Assembly: GCA_029972135.1 (NCBI GenBank) | Contig: CP124755.1 | Coordinates: 3,187,547 to 3,251,546, forward strand | DNA from: Candidatus Thiocaldithrix dubininis | GTDB lineage: Bacteria > Pseudomonadota > Gammaproteobacteria > Thiotrichales > Thiotrichaceae | Direction: 5' to 3' | DNA: 64,000 bases | Shown: one piece after another, positions 56,771 to 64,000 of the stretch | Position numbering within the stretch: position 1 is the stretch's first letter | Layout of the letters: each line of letters opens with the position of its first letter | Notes under the pieces: generated by a model | What the model was told of the DNA's origin: nothing | Databases searched by the model: none | The model's input: the letters and a program-made list of their open reading frames with translations, nothing else | Program-made: the position numbers and the translations under genes

Positions 56771-59700
56771 CCACCGATACCGCCGTCGAAAACCCTATCA
56801 TCAATTCCCCCTTCGTTGAACCGCAATGCTATTGGGAGATCAAAAAAGGCGAACAACCCAAAACCGTAGCGGGCAGGCGTGAAGCCTATTACTACTACCG
56901 CGTGCCGGACAGTGCCAAACGCGGACGCAAAAACAAAGACCAATTGAGCCTTGAGGGTGACTTGGGTGTAGGTCAAAAAGAAGAACTGCATATCGCCAAT
57001 TGGCTACGCAAACGGCTTAAAGAATGGCGTAACGGCTCACTAACAGGCATTCCGTATGATGGTGCGTCCGACATTACCAAAGAACTGCTGCGCTTGTGGA
57101 AAGCCGAAGAAGGGCGTTTCCAGCGTTTGTTCTTCGCCCAAGTGGAAGCCGCTGAAACCATCATTTTCCTGACAGAAGCCAACCCGGTTTACTATAAAAG
57201 TATGCCGCTGATTCCGGTGGATCAACCGGGAGAAAAAACCAAAGCCGCTGGTTTCAAGTCATTCACGCGCTACGCCTGCAAAATGGCAACGGGTACAGGT
57301 AAAACCACCGTCATGGGGATGCTATCGGCATGGACAATCCTGAATCGTGTGGCTTTTCCGACGGACAACCGCTTCACTGATACCATCCTGATTGTTTGCC
57401 CCAATGTGACCATCCGCGAACGCCTCAAAGAGCTTGACCCAGCATTAGGCGACCAAAGCATTTACCGCACCCGCCAACTCGTACCACCGCACCGCATGGA
57501 AGAACTACGCAGGGGTGAAGTCATGGTAACGAACTGGCACAAGCTGGCAAAGAAAGAAACCAACAGCGTCAATGGTGATTCTGCCAAGGTGGTAAAAACA
57601 GGCGAGGCAGTTGAAATCACCAAAAACGCGGGCAAAAAGAACGAATCCACCGAAACCAAATACGTGGAATCAGATGCTGCATGGTTCAAACGTATCAAAC
57701 AAGAATTAGGGTCTGGAAAAGGACGCTGCCCGTATTGGCTGGTATTCAATGACGAAGCCCACCATGCCTACCGCCGTGGTGATGCCAGCGATAATGAAGG
57801 CGAAGCCATTACACTGGATGAAACCGCCAGTGAAGACCGCTCAACCTTGGCGAAAAAGAATGACAAAGAAGCCACCATCTGGATTGAGGGCTTAGACCGC
57901 ATCAACCGCATGGCAGGTAAAAATAGACAGGCAGGCGCAAGAGGTGACAGGGGCATTAACCTTTGTGTGGATTTATCAGCCACACCGTTTTATATCCAAG
58001 GTTCAGGCAACGAAGTCGGTAAGCCGTTCCCGTGGGTAGTGTCCGATTTTGGCTTGCTGGATGCGATTGAATCCGGTTTGGTGAAAATTCCGCAATTACC
58101 CAGCCGTGACATTTCCGGCAATGAAGAAGCCAACTATTTCAATATCTGGCGTTGGGTGGAAGAACAGGCTTTTAAAGACGGCATAGCCAAATCTGCCAAA
58201 GATTTAACGCCTGAAGTGGTGTTGCGCTACGCATCTGCCCCGATTCTGATACAGGCCAGCGATTGGCATCAGCGTTTCCAGCAATGGATGGCAACAGAAA
58301 AAGCCGAACTGCACCCTGTTCCGCCCGTCTTCATTATCGTCTGCCGAGATACCAAATTAGCGGCTGAAGTGTATGAATGGCTTGCCAACGACAAAGGCAA
58401 CTATGGCACATCCCCCGACTATTTCCGCAACCGTTCGGGTGAAGAAAAAACCGTGCGCATCGATTCCAAAGTCATGGAAGATATGGAAGAAGGCACGGGG
58501 TCGGATGAAGTCAAACGCCTGCGCTTCATCCTCGATACCGTCGGCAAAAAGACATGGGCAGGCGGCAAAGTACCCGAAGAATACGCCGACATCGTGCGTA
58601 AGAATAACGAAAAAGCCGCCAGTGATGACAATGACGGTTCGACTGTATTCATGGACGACAAAGTACCGCCGGGGCGTGATATTCGTTGCATCATTTCGGT
58701 GGCGATGCTGGCAGAAGGTTGGGATGCCAATACCGTTACCCATATCGTCGGTTTGCGCCCCTTCGGTTCACAATTATTGTGTGAACAGGTGGTCGGTCGT
58801 GCCTTGCGCCGCCGTTATTACACACTGGAAGAAGGCACAGACCGCTTCGGGGAAGAATCCGCCCGTGTGTTTGGCGTACCGTTTGAATTGATTCCGCTGA
58901 AAGTTTCCAAACTGGGGACAAGCCCGCCGAAACCTGACCCCACTCATATATTCAGCGTACCGGAAAAGCAACGCTATCAAATCACCTTCCCGATGGTGTC
59001 CGGTTACTTCATGCAGGAAGAATCAGCAGTTAGTGTGGATTACGCCCGTATCCAACAAGTTACCCTTGACCCGACAGAAATCAATGACAGTGTGGAACTC
59101 ACTTCCATGACTGTGCCAGAAGGTCATTTAGCGGTGTATGGACCGGGTGAAAAACCTGTATTGACCTTGGCGGATTGGCGCAAACAGTTTGGGCGTGACC
59201 AGATGGTAGCGTTCAAAATTGCCAGCAAGGTTTGCCAACACTGGCAAAAGGAGCGGGTGCAATCGGTCAATGATGCTGCGGCGCAAGCCACGCTCCAAGA
59301 CCTATTCCCACAAGTGCTATTAGCCACCAAACGCTTGCTGCAAGACCGGGAAAAGCTCATTTGCAAAGGCACAACCCAACCTTGTGATGTATTACTGGCA
59401 GGCAAATATCAAATGTCGGTAGTGGATGCGTTATATCAAGCCATTACCTTTGGCGACGCTGCTAACCACGAACTGCCGCGCATTCCCAAAGGTGAAGCGG
59501 GCAGAGGTTCTACCGAACACGTTGATTTTCACACCTACAAGCCGACCTATGCCGCCAACAAATGCCACATCAACTTGCTGGTAGCCGATACCAAAAAATG
59601 GGAACAAAGCACCGGGTTTGCGCTTGATACCCATGCAGGTGTGGTGAAATGGGTCAAGAATGAACACCTGAATTTTGCCATTCCCTACCGCAAAGAAGGC

Positions 59701-59970
59701 ATACCCGCGCGTTACATTCCCGATTTCATCGCGGTACTGGATAACGGTCTGAACCTGATTCTCGAAACCAAAGGGCGTTATCTGGATGATGCCGACCGCA
59801 AAGCCAAAGCAGCACAACGGTGGGTAGATGCGGTAAACAGAACGCAGCAATACGGGCAATGGGCTTATAGCGTGGTGCGTGACCCGACTGGATTACCCAA
59901 AATACTGGATGAACTAGCGGCGGGGAAATGGGTAGTTGAAATGCCAGTTTCAGATACAACGCTGTTTTAA
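56767..59970 (+). CDS. type III restriction endonuclease (Res), DEAD/DEAH helicase plus PD-(D/E)XK nuclease
   Basis: 1067 aa. The SF2 translocase has Walker A MATGTGKTTVMG (~171-182), the DEAH box FNDEAHHAYR (~327), SATPFY (~401) and a motif VI region CEQVVGRALRRRY (~672). The C-terminal nuclease shows IPDFIAVLD...LILETKGR (~984-1002), the PD...ExK motif of type III Res. With the Mod subunit it cuts unmethylated DNA after ATP-driven sliding. Chain complete. Its stop touches the stop of the convergent ProQ-like gene with no spacer. Confidence 0.9.
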   Translation: MTTDTAVENPIINSPFVEPQCYWEIKKGEQPKTVAGRREAYYYYRVPDSAKRGRKNKDQLSLEGDLGVGQKEELHIANWLRKRLKEWRNGSLTGIPYDGASDITKELLRLWKAEEGRFQRLFFAQVEAAETIIFLTEANPVYYKSMPLIPVDQPGEKTKAAGFKSFTRYACKMATGTGKTTVMGMLSAWTILNRVAFPTDNRFTDTILIVCPNVTIRERLKELDPALGDQSIYRTRQLVPPHRMEELRRGEVMVTNWHKLAKKETNSVNGDSAKVVKTGEAVEITKNAGKKNESTETKYVESDAAWFKRIKQELGSGKGRCPYWLVFNDEAHHAYRRGDASDNEGEAITLDETASEDRSTLAKKNDKEATIWIEGLDRINRMAGKNRQAGARGDRGINLCVDLSATPFYIQGSGNEVGKPFPWVVSDFGLLDAIESGLVKIPQLPSRDISGNEEANYFNIWRWVEEQAFKDGIAKSAKDLTPEVVLRYASAPILIQASDWHQRFQQWMATEKAELHPVPPVFIIVCRDTKLAAEVYEWLANDKGNYGTSPDYFRNRSGEEKTVRIDSKVMEDMEEGTGSDEVKRLRFILDTVGKKTWAGGKVPEEYADIVRKNNEKAASDDNDGSTVFMDDKVPPGRDIRCIISVAMLAEGWDANTVTHIVGLRPFGSQLLCEQVVGRALRRRYYTLEEGTDRFGEESARVFGVPFELIPLKVSKLGTSPPKPDPTHIFSVPEKQRYQITFPMVSGYFMQEESAVSVDYARIQQVTLDPTEINDSVELTSMTVPEGHLAVYGPGEKPVLTLADWRKQFGRDQMVAFKIASKVCQHWQKERVQSVNDAAAQATLQDLFPQVLLATKRLLQDREKLICKGTTQPCDVLLAGKYQMSVVDALYQAITFGDAANHELPRIPKGEAGRGSTEHVDFHTYKPTYAANKCHINLLVADTKKWEQSTGFALDTHAGVVKWVKNEHLNFAIPYRKEGIPARYIPDFIAVLDNGLNLILETKGRYLDDADRKAKAAQRWVDAVNRTQQYGQWAYSVVRDPTGLPKILDELAAGKWVVEMPVSDTTLF

Positions 59971-60354
59971 TTACGAGGGTTCAGCCAAGTGATGGTCGGC
60001 AATGTGGCGGAATACCTGCTTTTCGATCCCCAACGCCAACGGTTGACGCTGAAGCCACACCGCAAACCCATTCAGCAAATCATTCAATTCACGCGCCCGT
60101 AATTCGCTAGGCGGCGTTTTCTTGGGTTTTGGTGGTTGCCGGGGGTGTTTGCCCTGCGTTGGCTTGTTGGGCTTTTTAGGTGGTTTCTTGGGTATGCCGG
60201 GTTTCTGCACATTGGGCAATTGCTCACGGGTAATGATGCGCTTTCCCGTGCGTTTGATGCCCGTAGGCGCGTTGCTGTCATTTTCTGCCTGTACCGTAGA
60301 GCTGGCAGGCTTGCGCGTGATAGACAGCGTTTTACGCGGCTTTTCGTCGGTCAT
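59971..60354 (-). pseudogene. ProQ/FinO-type RNA chaperone, apparently truncated
   Basis: 127 aa from the ATG at 60354. A long basic Pro/Lys-rich N-terminal tail (PKKPPKKPNKP, PRQPPKPKKTPP) leads to RELNDLLNGFAVWLQRQPLALGIEKQVF, the start of a ProQ/FinO domain. The domain normally continues for ~80 more residues, but here the chain ends after ADHHLAEPS, exactly at the end of the restriction gene. It likely lost its C-terminal half when the R-M cargo was inserted, so RNA binding should be impaired. A short functional variant cannot be excluded. Confidence 0.6.
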
Positions 60355-60414
60355 GGTTGATACTCGCAATCAGTCGGCAAGGTTTTCCCAGAAAGGTGTT
60401 GTATGGCAACGAGT

Positions 60415-60663
60415 CTACCAGAAATCCGCTTGCCCCATGCGCTGAAACGCTTGATTGTTGTGTCGAATCATTTCCCTAATCTCCCGCATCATCTGGATAG
60501 ATTCCTGTGAACAGCAACCGTGCTTATAGGCATTGCGGGAACTACGCGCCTTACCTTCCGCTGTTTTTGCGCCTGTTGATTGTAGCCACGGTTGCCATAG
60601 CCGTATCTTCGTTTTCATCAAAATTGAATGGCGTTCCCGCGCTTCTGGTGTCCAACGTGGCAT
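60415..60663 (-). CDS. small conserved mobile-element protein (W-PW / STG-KxxEGKA type)
   Basis: 82 aa from the ATG at 60663. The pattern PRWTPEARERHS, LWQPWLQSTGAKTAEGKARSSRNAYKHG is a conserved small family common in proteobacterial islands, sometimes likened to phage terminase small-subunit tails; no activity is known to me. Its first ~110 bp overlap the upstream gene in a different frame, which is likely the native arrangement. Confidence 0.65.
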   Translation of the reverse strand: MPRWTPEARERHSILMKTKIRLWQPWLQSTGAKTAEGKARSSRNAYKHGCCSQESIQMMREIREMIRHNNQAFQRMGQADFW

Positions 60664-61159
60664 GGTCAATATCCCCGATTTGTATTAGTTCGTTTGGCAT
60701 TTTTACGCCCCCACCATCAGCCTGAAAATTTCCGCGTGCATGGTTCGGGTTCGTTGTCACAATTTGGTTACGTGCAATATTCGCCTGATTAGCAATCGTG
60801 ATGCTTTTCGGCTGTTTCATCTCTACCAGAATCTTCATGGTGTTGGCTGATTGTGCTTGTGCTTTCAATGCCCACCGCAAATAACGTTCTGCACCGACTA
60901 AACCCTCACTGCTGTAGCTCATGGCGGTATGCGCCCGCCCGACCAATTCCGTAAACACCGTATCCAGCGTGACGGCTTGCGCTATCAAACGCCCTTCAAT
61001 GCTCGACAAATTGCCACTGGCTATTTCCTCTGCATCTTCCATCATGGTCAACTCAGCACAACCATCATGCCCTGATGAATCACGGTAAGTTTCTGCTGCC
61101 ACCGCATTCATTTTGAACGCTGAATGTTGTTCAGTGTGGCGGTCGTGTTTGTATCGCAT
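60551..61159 (-). CDS. conserved hypothetical mobile-element protein
   Basis: 202 aa from the ATG at 61159 (GAGGTG upstream). The conserved-looking middle is IAQAVTLDTVFTELVGRAHTAM, YLRWALKAQAQSANTMKILVEMKQPKS and ITIANQANIARNQIV. The N-terminus is rich in His and acidic residues. Similar QANIA-containing proteins are found next to the small W-PW protein in other islands, as here. Function unknown. It is transcribed from the palindrome-studded promoter just upstream. Confidence 0.6.
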   Translation of the reverse strand: MRYKHDRHTEQHSAFKMNAVAAETYRDSSGHDGCAELTMMEDAEEIASGNLSSIEGRLIAQAVTLDTVFTELVGRAHTAMSYSSEGLVGAERYLRWALKAQAQSANTMKILVEMKQPKSITIANQANIARNQIVTTNPNHARGNFQADGGGVKMPNELIQIGDIDHATLDTRSAGTPFNFDENEDTAMATVATINRRKNSGR

Positions 61160-61211
61160 AAAACACCTCAAATCTGTTGGTACACAGCCAAAATATCAGG
61201 GATAGATGGCT

Positions 61212-61241
61212 TATATATAAAGCACCCCAAATATGGGGCAA
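61212..61241 (-). promoter_or_regulatory. candidate promoter overlapping a palindrome
   Basis: On the minus strand TTGCCC (61241-61236) and TATATA (61217-61212) are 18 bp apart. The -35 box lies inside the rightward arm of palindrome 1, so a protein bound there would block or recruit RNA polymerase for the 202-aa gene. Confidence 0.45.
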
Positions 61242-61355
61242 GGAAAATCCCTAAAATCGCCTGACTACCCCAAATATGGGGCAAGGAGTGCATTAGCCTT
61301 GTTCCAGTTGCCCCAAATACGGGGTAATCAGAAAGCAATTGCCCCGTATTTGGGG
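61225..61355. repeat. four palindromic repeats CCCC-AAATAY-GGGG (operator or iteron cluster)
   Basis: Cores at 61225-61238, 61268-61281, 61311-61324 and 61342-61355; the fourth is inverted (CCCCGTATTTGGGG). Start-to-start spacings are 43, 43 and 31 bp, close to 4, 4 and 3 helical turns. Repeats 3 and 4 also form a perfect 16-bp inverted repeat with a ~17-nt loop. The cluster fills the gap between two minus-strand genes. An 85-codon ORF crossing it is not considered coding. Confidence 0.8.
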
Positions 61356-61363
61356 CAGGGATT

Positions 61364-61942
61364 TTATTTTGCTTGTCGTTCATACTCTTCAATTGCTTTG
61401 CGGTAGTTGTCGGCATATTTGTCATTAGGGTTTGCCTTCAAGTGGTTTTTCAACTCGATAATATCAGCCTGTTTCTTACGATTTTTGGCTTCTGCTTTCG
61501 CTTTTTCCAAGTCAGGTGCAGGTGTATCGCGTAACCAATCATTACGCGGTGATGCTGCTGATTTAATACCTAAATCAGGGTCAAACTTGCTGAAACCTTG
61601 TTTGTCCAGACAGTCATCAATAGCATAGAAACTGAGTGCGTACAGGTTTGGGCTGTTTCTTCCGCCTTGGCGGGTCAAAATCATAAATCCTGTATCAAGA
61701 AGCTCCTTCAATGCATTGGCAAGACCTGCTTTTGATTTCCACCCCCGTACTTCCATTAAGCTCATTGCCGCGCTCAAATCACCGTTATTGCTGCCACGAT
61801 ACTGCGATAACAAATCAATCAGTAACTTGGTTGCTTGTGGCGATAATGTTGCAAATTTTTCGGAAGCTAACACACGATGAGGAAAGGCATTGAAACCACC
61901 CCCTCCCCATTTTGCGCTAGGTTTTTCTTTGCGCGGTTTCAT
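61364..61942 (-). CDS. helix-turn-helix (replication/partition-type) mobile-element protein
   Basis: 192 aa from the ATG at 61942, which directly follows the AlpA-like stop; the longer frame reads through that gene and is rejected. The conserved block FNAFPHRVLASEKFATLSPQATKLLIDLLSQYRGSNNGDL, RGWKSKAGLANALKELLDTGFMILTRQGGRN is a winged-helix family frequent in integrative elements. The C-terminus is a charged helix (KAKAEAKNRKKQADIIELKNHL). It is the most likely candidate to bind the palindromes just downstream, by position. Confidence 0.7.
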   Translation of the reverse strand: MKPRKEKPSAKWGGGGFNAFPHRVLASEKFATLSPQATKLLIDLLSQYRGSNNGDLSAAMSLMEVRGWKSKAGLANALKELLDTGFMILTRQGGRNSPNLYALSFYAIDDCLDKQGFSKFDPDLGIKSAASPRNDWLRDTPAPDLEKAKAEAKNRKKQADIIELKNHLKANPNDKYADNYRKAIEEYERQAK

Positions 61943-61943
61943 G

Positions 61944-62186
61944 TTAATTTGCCCGGTAATTTTTCGGGTCAGCAAACCATTTATGCACTTCAGAATTCGG
62001 GTAGATTTTGCAACGCTTGCTAAGGTAGGTCGGTTTCGGTGCTTTTCCATCCAGCACCAGTAACCGCCACGTTTCGCGGGAAAAGGGCATGAACGGCTCT
62101 AGTTGCTGCCAGCGTGAATAGCCCGTTTTGGGCAGTGCATCAGGTGTGGTTTTGCCTTGTTTGGGCTTGTCGGTCTTGTTTGCCAT
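61944..62186 (-). CDS. AlpA-like excisionase/regulator (copy 2)
   Basis: 80 aa. GYSRWQQLEPFMPFSRETW and TYLSKRCKIYPNSEVHKWFAD are nearly identical to the copy at 49761-49997; the N-terminal tails (KTDKPKQGKTTPD) differ. It probably regulates the integrase gene at the right edge or acts as an excision directionality factor. One base separates it from the next gene, so they are cotranscribed. Confidence 0.8.
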   Translation of the reverse strand: MANKTDKPKQGKTTPDALPKTGYSRWQQLEPFMPFSRETWRLLVLDGKAPKPTYLSKRCKIYPNSEVHKWFADPKNYRAN

Positions 62187-62279
62187 TGCGTGTAAATCCT
62201 TGTGGTTAGTTGCAATGACTGTATTTAATCAACGATTAATCAGGCTCAGTTAACCCTATACTATGTAAAGGATTAGCCC

Positions 62280-62936
62280 CTACGCTGTAGAGGATAAGGC
62301 TTTATAGACCTTCCTAAGCATTTTCTTTCCATATCCGGCTTTTGCCTCTTCACAAAATTTACAAAATGTTTCTGCACCCCATTGGTCACGCGGGATCACT
62401 TTCCCCTTAACATTAAGCATCTTGTTGTTTAGTGAGATAAACCGCTCATACAATGGCTTTAAATCAGAGATAGCCATATCTTCTTCTTTTTCATGCCGCC
62501 TTTTGCCTGCATTGCTTGTTATATTCCTTTTGACTTCTGTATGTTCGTCATCCTTCAATTTCCTGATATGTTCATGGACAGCGATAACCGTATCCACATC
62601 ATCCTTACTGATACCGTATTGCAGCAAAATACTGGGTTCGGTTGTCATTCCTAACACACGCACATTGGCAATCATGTTTTCTGCTTTGTACTGTAACCCC
62701 TCGATCAAATGAATAATTGCCCCTGCATCCCAGCTTCCACACGGCTCTAGTATTTGTGCAATCTGTTCATGTTGTTGTCTCGCCTCCTGCATACGCTCGG
62801 CATTTAACCTATCGCGCTCTTCTTCATCGCTATAGGTCACAACAATTTTCCGGGTTAGGAATAACTCCGTAAGGGCATCTCTTGCTTCAAATTGGCTCTT
62901 AATTTGCCTTGAACGCTCACGCCAAGCATCATCCAT
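62280..62936 (-). CDS. hypothetical mobile-element protein
   Basis: 218 aa from the ATG at 62936 (AAGGA upstream), 16 bp after the integrase stop. Highly charged and mostly helical: RERSRQIKSQFEARDALTELFL, YSDEEERDRLNAERMQEARQQHEQIAQIL, then AIIHLIEGLQYKAENMIANVRVLG. A GYGKKMLRKVYKAL tail may bind nucleic acid. No family recognised. Cotranscribed with the integrase in the element backbone. Confidence 0.55.
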   Translation of the reverse strand: MDDAWRERSRQIKSQFEARDALTELFLTRKIVVTYSDEEERDRLNAERMQEARQQHEQIAQILEPCGSWDAGAIIHLIEGLQYKAENMIANVRVLGMTTEPSILLQYGISKDDVDTVIAVHEHIRKLKDDEHTEVKRNITSNAGKRRHEKEEDMAISDLKPLYERFISLNNKMLNVKGKVIPRDQWGAETFCKFCEEAKAGYGKKMLRKVYKALSSTA

Positions 62937-62952
62937 AACGCTTTCCTTATTC

Positions 62953-63999
62953 TTATTCTGATTTTGCAAAGTTGCCGATGATGGATGTGCGCCCGTTTTC
63001 TATCTGTGCATCCACAAAATCCGCCCATAGCTGCAACAGCTTTTTGCGTTCTTCACCATATTGCGCCCGGTTGTAAACGCCCTTAATCCCGCCAATCTGA
63101 TGCGCCAGTGCCTTTTCTATGGCATCGCTAGGCATTCCCATTTCATGCAAGTGTGTGGAAGCCGTGCGCCGGAAGTCGTGCAACACAAAATGCTGCACAT
63201 CCGTATCCAGCATCTTGATAGCCTGATTCAAAGTGGATTTGCAGATAGGCTTGTCTTCGCGCCCATGCCGTGACGGAAAAACATAAACCTCACTGGTAGC
63301 CAATGCTTTCAGTTCTATGAACATCCCGACCGCTTGCGTAGACAGATAAACCCAATGCTCTTTATCCATTTTCATCCGCACTGCCGGAATGCGCCAGATA
63401 CCCGCCTCAAAATCGAACTCTGACCATTCAGCATTTATCAATTCACTTTTACGAAGCATAGTGATGCAAAGCAGGTGTAATGCCAATTTGTTAGGGCGGG
63501 GCATATCCGAACGGTAAATTGCCCGCATCACCTTACCCATTTCTTCCGGTGACAATACCCGTTCACGGCTGCTTTGTGTGGCAACATAACGCGCTATCAG
63601 CATCCTTGCGGGATTCACAGCAGCCACTTGCCGGACAATTGCGTAGTCGTACATCCGTTTGATGACATTACGCGCCAACAATGCCGCTTGTGGTGAACCC
63701 CGACTTTTGATCTTGTCGCAAATCGCCATCACATCGCCGGAAATCACTTCCCCCATCGGCTTGTTACCAATCATCGGGTAAATATCTTTTTCCAGTGTGC
63801 GTAGCGTCGTTTTACGGTAATCCTCTGACTTATCCGCAATCTGTGTCTCAAACCAATGCACCCCAAATGCTTTGACGGTATCCAGTGCAAGGGCTGCACC
63901 ACGGTCTTTTTTTGCATCCGCCACCGGGGAAATGCCTTGCGCCACCATTGCCGCGTATTTGCGCCCACGTTCCCGCGCTGCCTCAATCGTGATTTCAGG
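62953..63999 (-). CDS. P4-type tyrosine integrase (N-terminus beyond window)
   Basis: The frame stays open to the right edge (PEITIEAARERGRKYAAMVAQGISPV...), so the ATG at 63948 is internal and the N-terminal DUF4102 arm-binding domain lies mostly outside. The SAM-like core-binding domain (WFETQIADKSEDYRKTTLRTLEKDIYP) and catalytic domain are visible: first Arg in TMLRKSELINAEWSEFD, HDFRRTASTHLHEMG (HxxR), and AHQIGGIKGVYNRAQY with the nucleophilic Tyr. It integrates and excises the element, normally at a tRNA 3' end, which should lie just beyond the window. Confidence 0.92.
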   Translation of the reverse strand, partial: PEITIEAARERGRKYAAMVAQGISPVADAKKDRGAALALDTVKAFGVHWFETQIADKSEDYRKTTLRTLEKDIYPMIGNKPMGEVISGDVMAICDKIKSRGSPQAALLARNVIKRMYDYAIVRQVAAVNPARMLIARYVATQSSRERVLSPEEMGKVMRAIYRSDMPRPNKLALHLLCITMLRKSELINAEWSEFDFEAGIWRIPAVRMKMDKEHWVYLSTQAVGMFIELKALATSEVYVFPSRHGREDKPICKSTLNQAIKMLDTDVQHFVLHDFRRTASTHLHEMGMPSDAIEKALAHQIGGIKGVYNRAQYGEERKKLLQLWADFVDAQIENGRTSIIGNFAKSE

Positions 64000-64000
64000 G

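Noticed and set aside
58357..58891. ORFs of 128 and 172 codons inside the restriction gene on both strands
   Set aside because: They overlap the conserved helicase motifs of the Res frame and have no independent signals.
61225..61355. Short CRISPR array
   Set aside because: Repeats are 14-bp palindromes, one inverted, with unequal spacers and no cas genes; this fits operators or iterons.
61168..61425. 85-codon minus-strand ORF across the palindrome cluster
   Set aside because: It consists largely of the four palindromes, overlaps the end of the winged-helix gene and has no ribosome-binding site or conserved pattern.

Overview
The window looks like a chromosomal segment of a gammaproteobacterium, plausibly a filamentous sulfur oxidiser of the Thiothrix/Thiotrichales type. 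This is inference from a moderate-to-low G+C host backbone, a Calvin/gluconeogenesis-type cluster in the order tkt-gap-pgk-pyk-fba, a SAH-riboswitch-controlled metK-ahcY-metF unit, and very large DUF11-type surface proteins. No rRNA, tRNA or CRISPR array was seen.

Positions 1-18 kb hold mixed housekeeping and signalling genes. They are: the end of a PD-(D/E)XK nuclease-like protein; a NarL-type two-component pair whose kinase carries a periplasmic solute-binding domain; uvrD; cmoM; a beta-helix protein; a hipBA toxin-antitoxin pair with a repeat element behind it; an orphan OmpR-type regulator; selO; and a DctB/DctD-like pair. An RlpA-like gene (18.3-16.3 kb) is split by a 995-bp IS982-family element. 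The 6-bp target duplication is intact, and removing the element restores the reading frame exactly.

Positions 18.4-31 kb hold four minus-strand genes for exported DUF11-type proteins (168, 1007, 2006 and 882 aa). The 2006-aa protein combines DUF11 and CNA-B-like modules, a central OmpA peptidoglycan-binding domain and a C-terminal region that looks like an outer-membrane barrel. Three of the four share a homologous N-terminal module. This is the best candidate in the window for an undescribed cell-surface system.

Positions 31-43.4 kb are core metabolism. metK, ahcY and metF run leftward, with a SAH-type riboswitch in front of metK and a second in front of ahcY. tkt, gap, pgk, pyk and fba run rightward, with a stem-loop or terminator between most genes. 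Small exported or membrane proteins follow.

From 44 kb to the right edge the sequence is a composite integrative element. Its backbone runs on the minus strand: a P4-type tyrosine integrase (cut by the window edge), two AlpA-like regulators, two phage-O-like replication proteins, Ash-like leaders, a serine recombinase and small conserved genes. Cargo lies on the plus strand: a GIY-YIG nuclease fused to Sel1 repeats, an AlbA_2/Schlafen-like ATPase, and a type III restriction-modification operon. That operon has an XRE-ImmA/IrrE regulator and a PIN-domain protein inserted between mod and res. The right junction of the cargo coincides with a ProQ/FinO-type gene that ends partway through its domain. 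A cluster of four GCCCC-N6-GGGGC palindromes, spaced 43, 43 and 31 bp, controls or initiates something at 61.2-61.4 kb.
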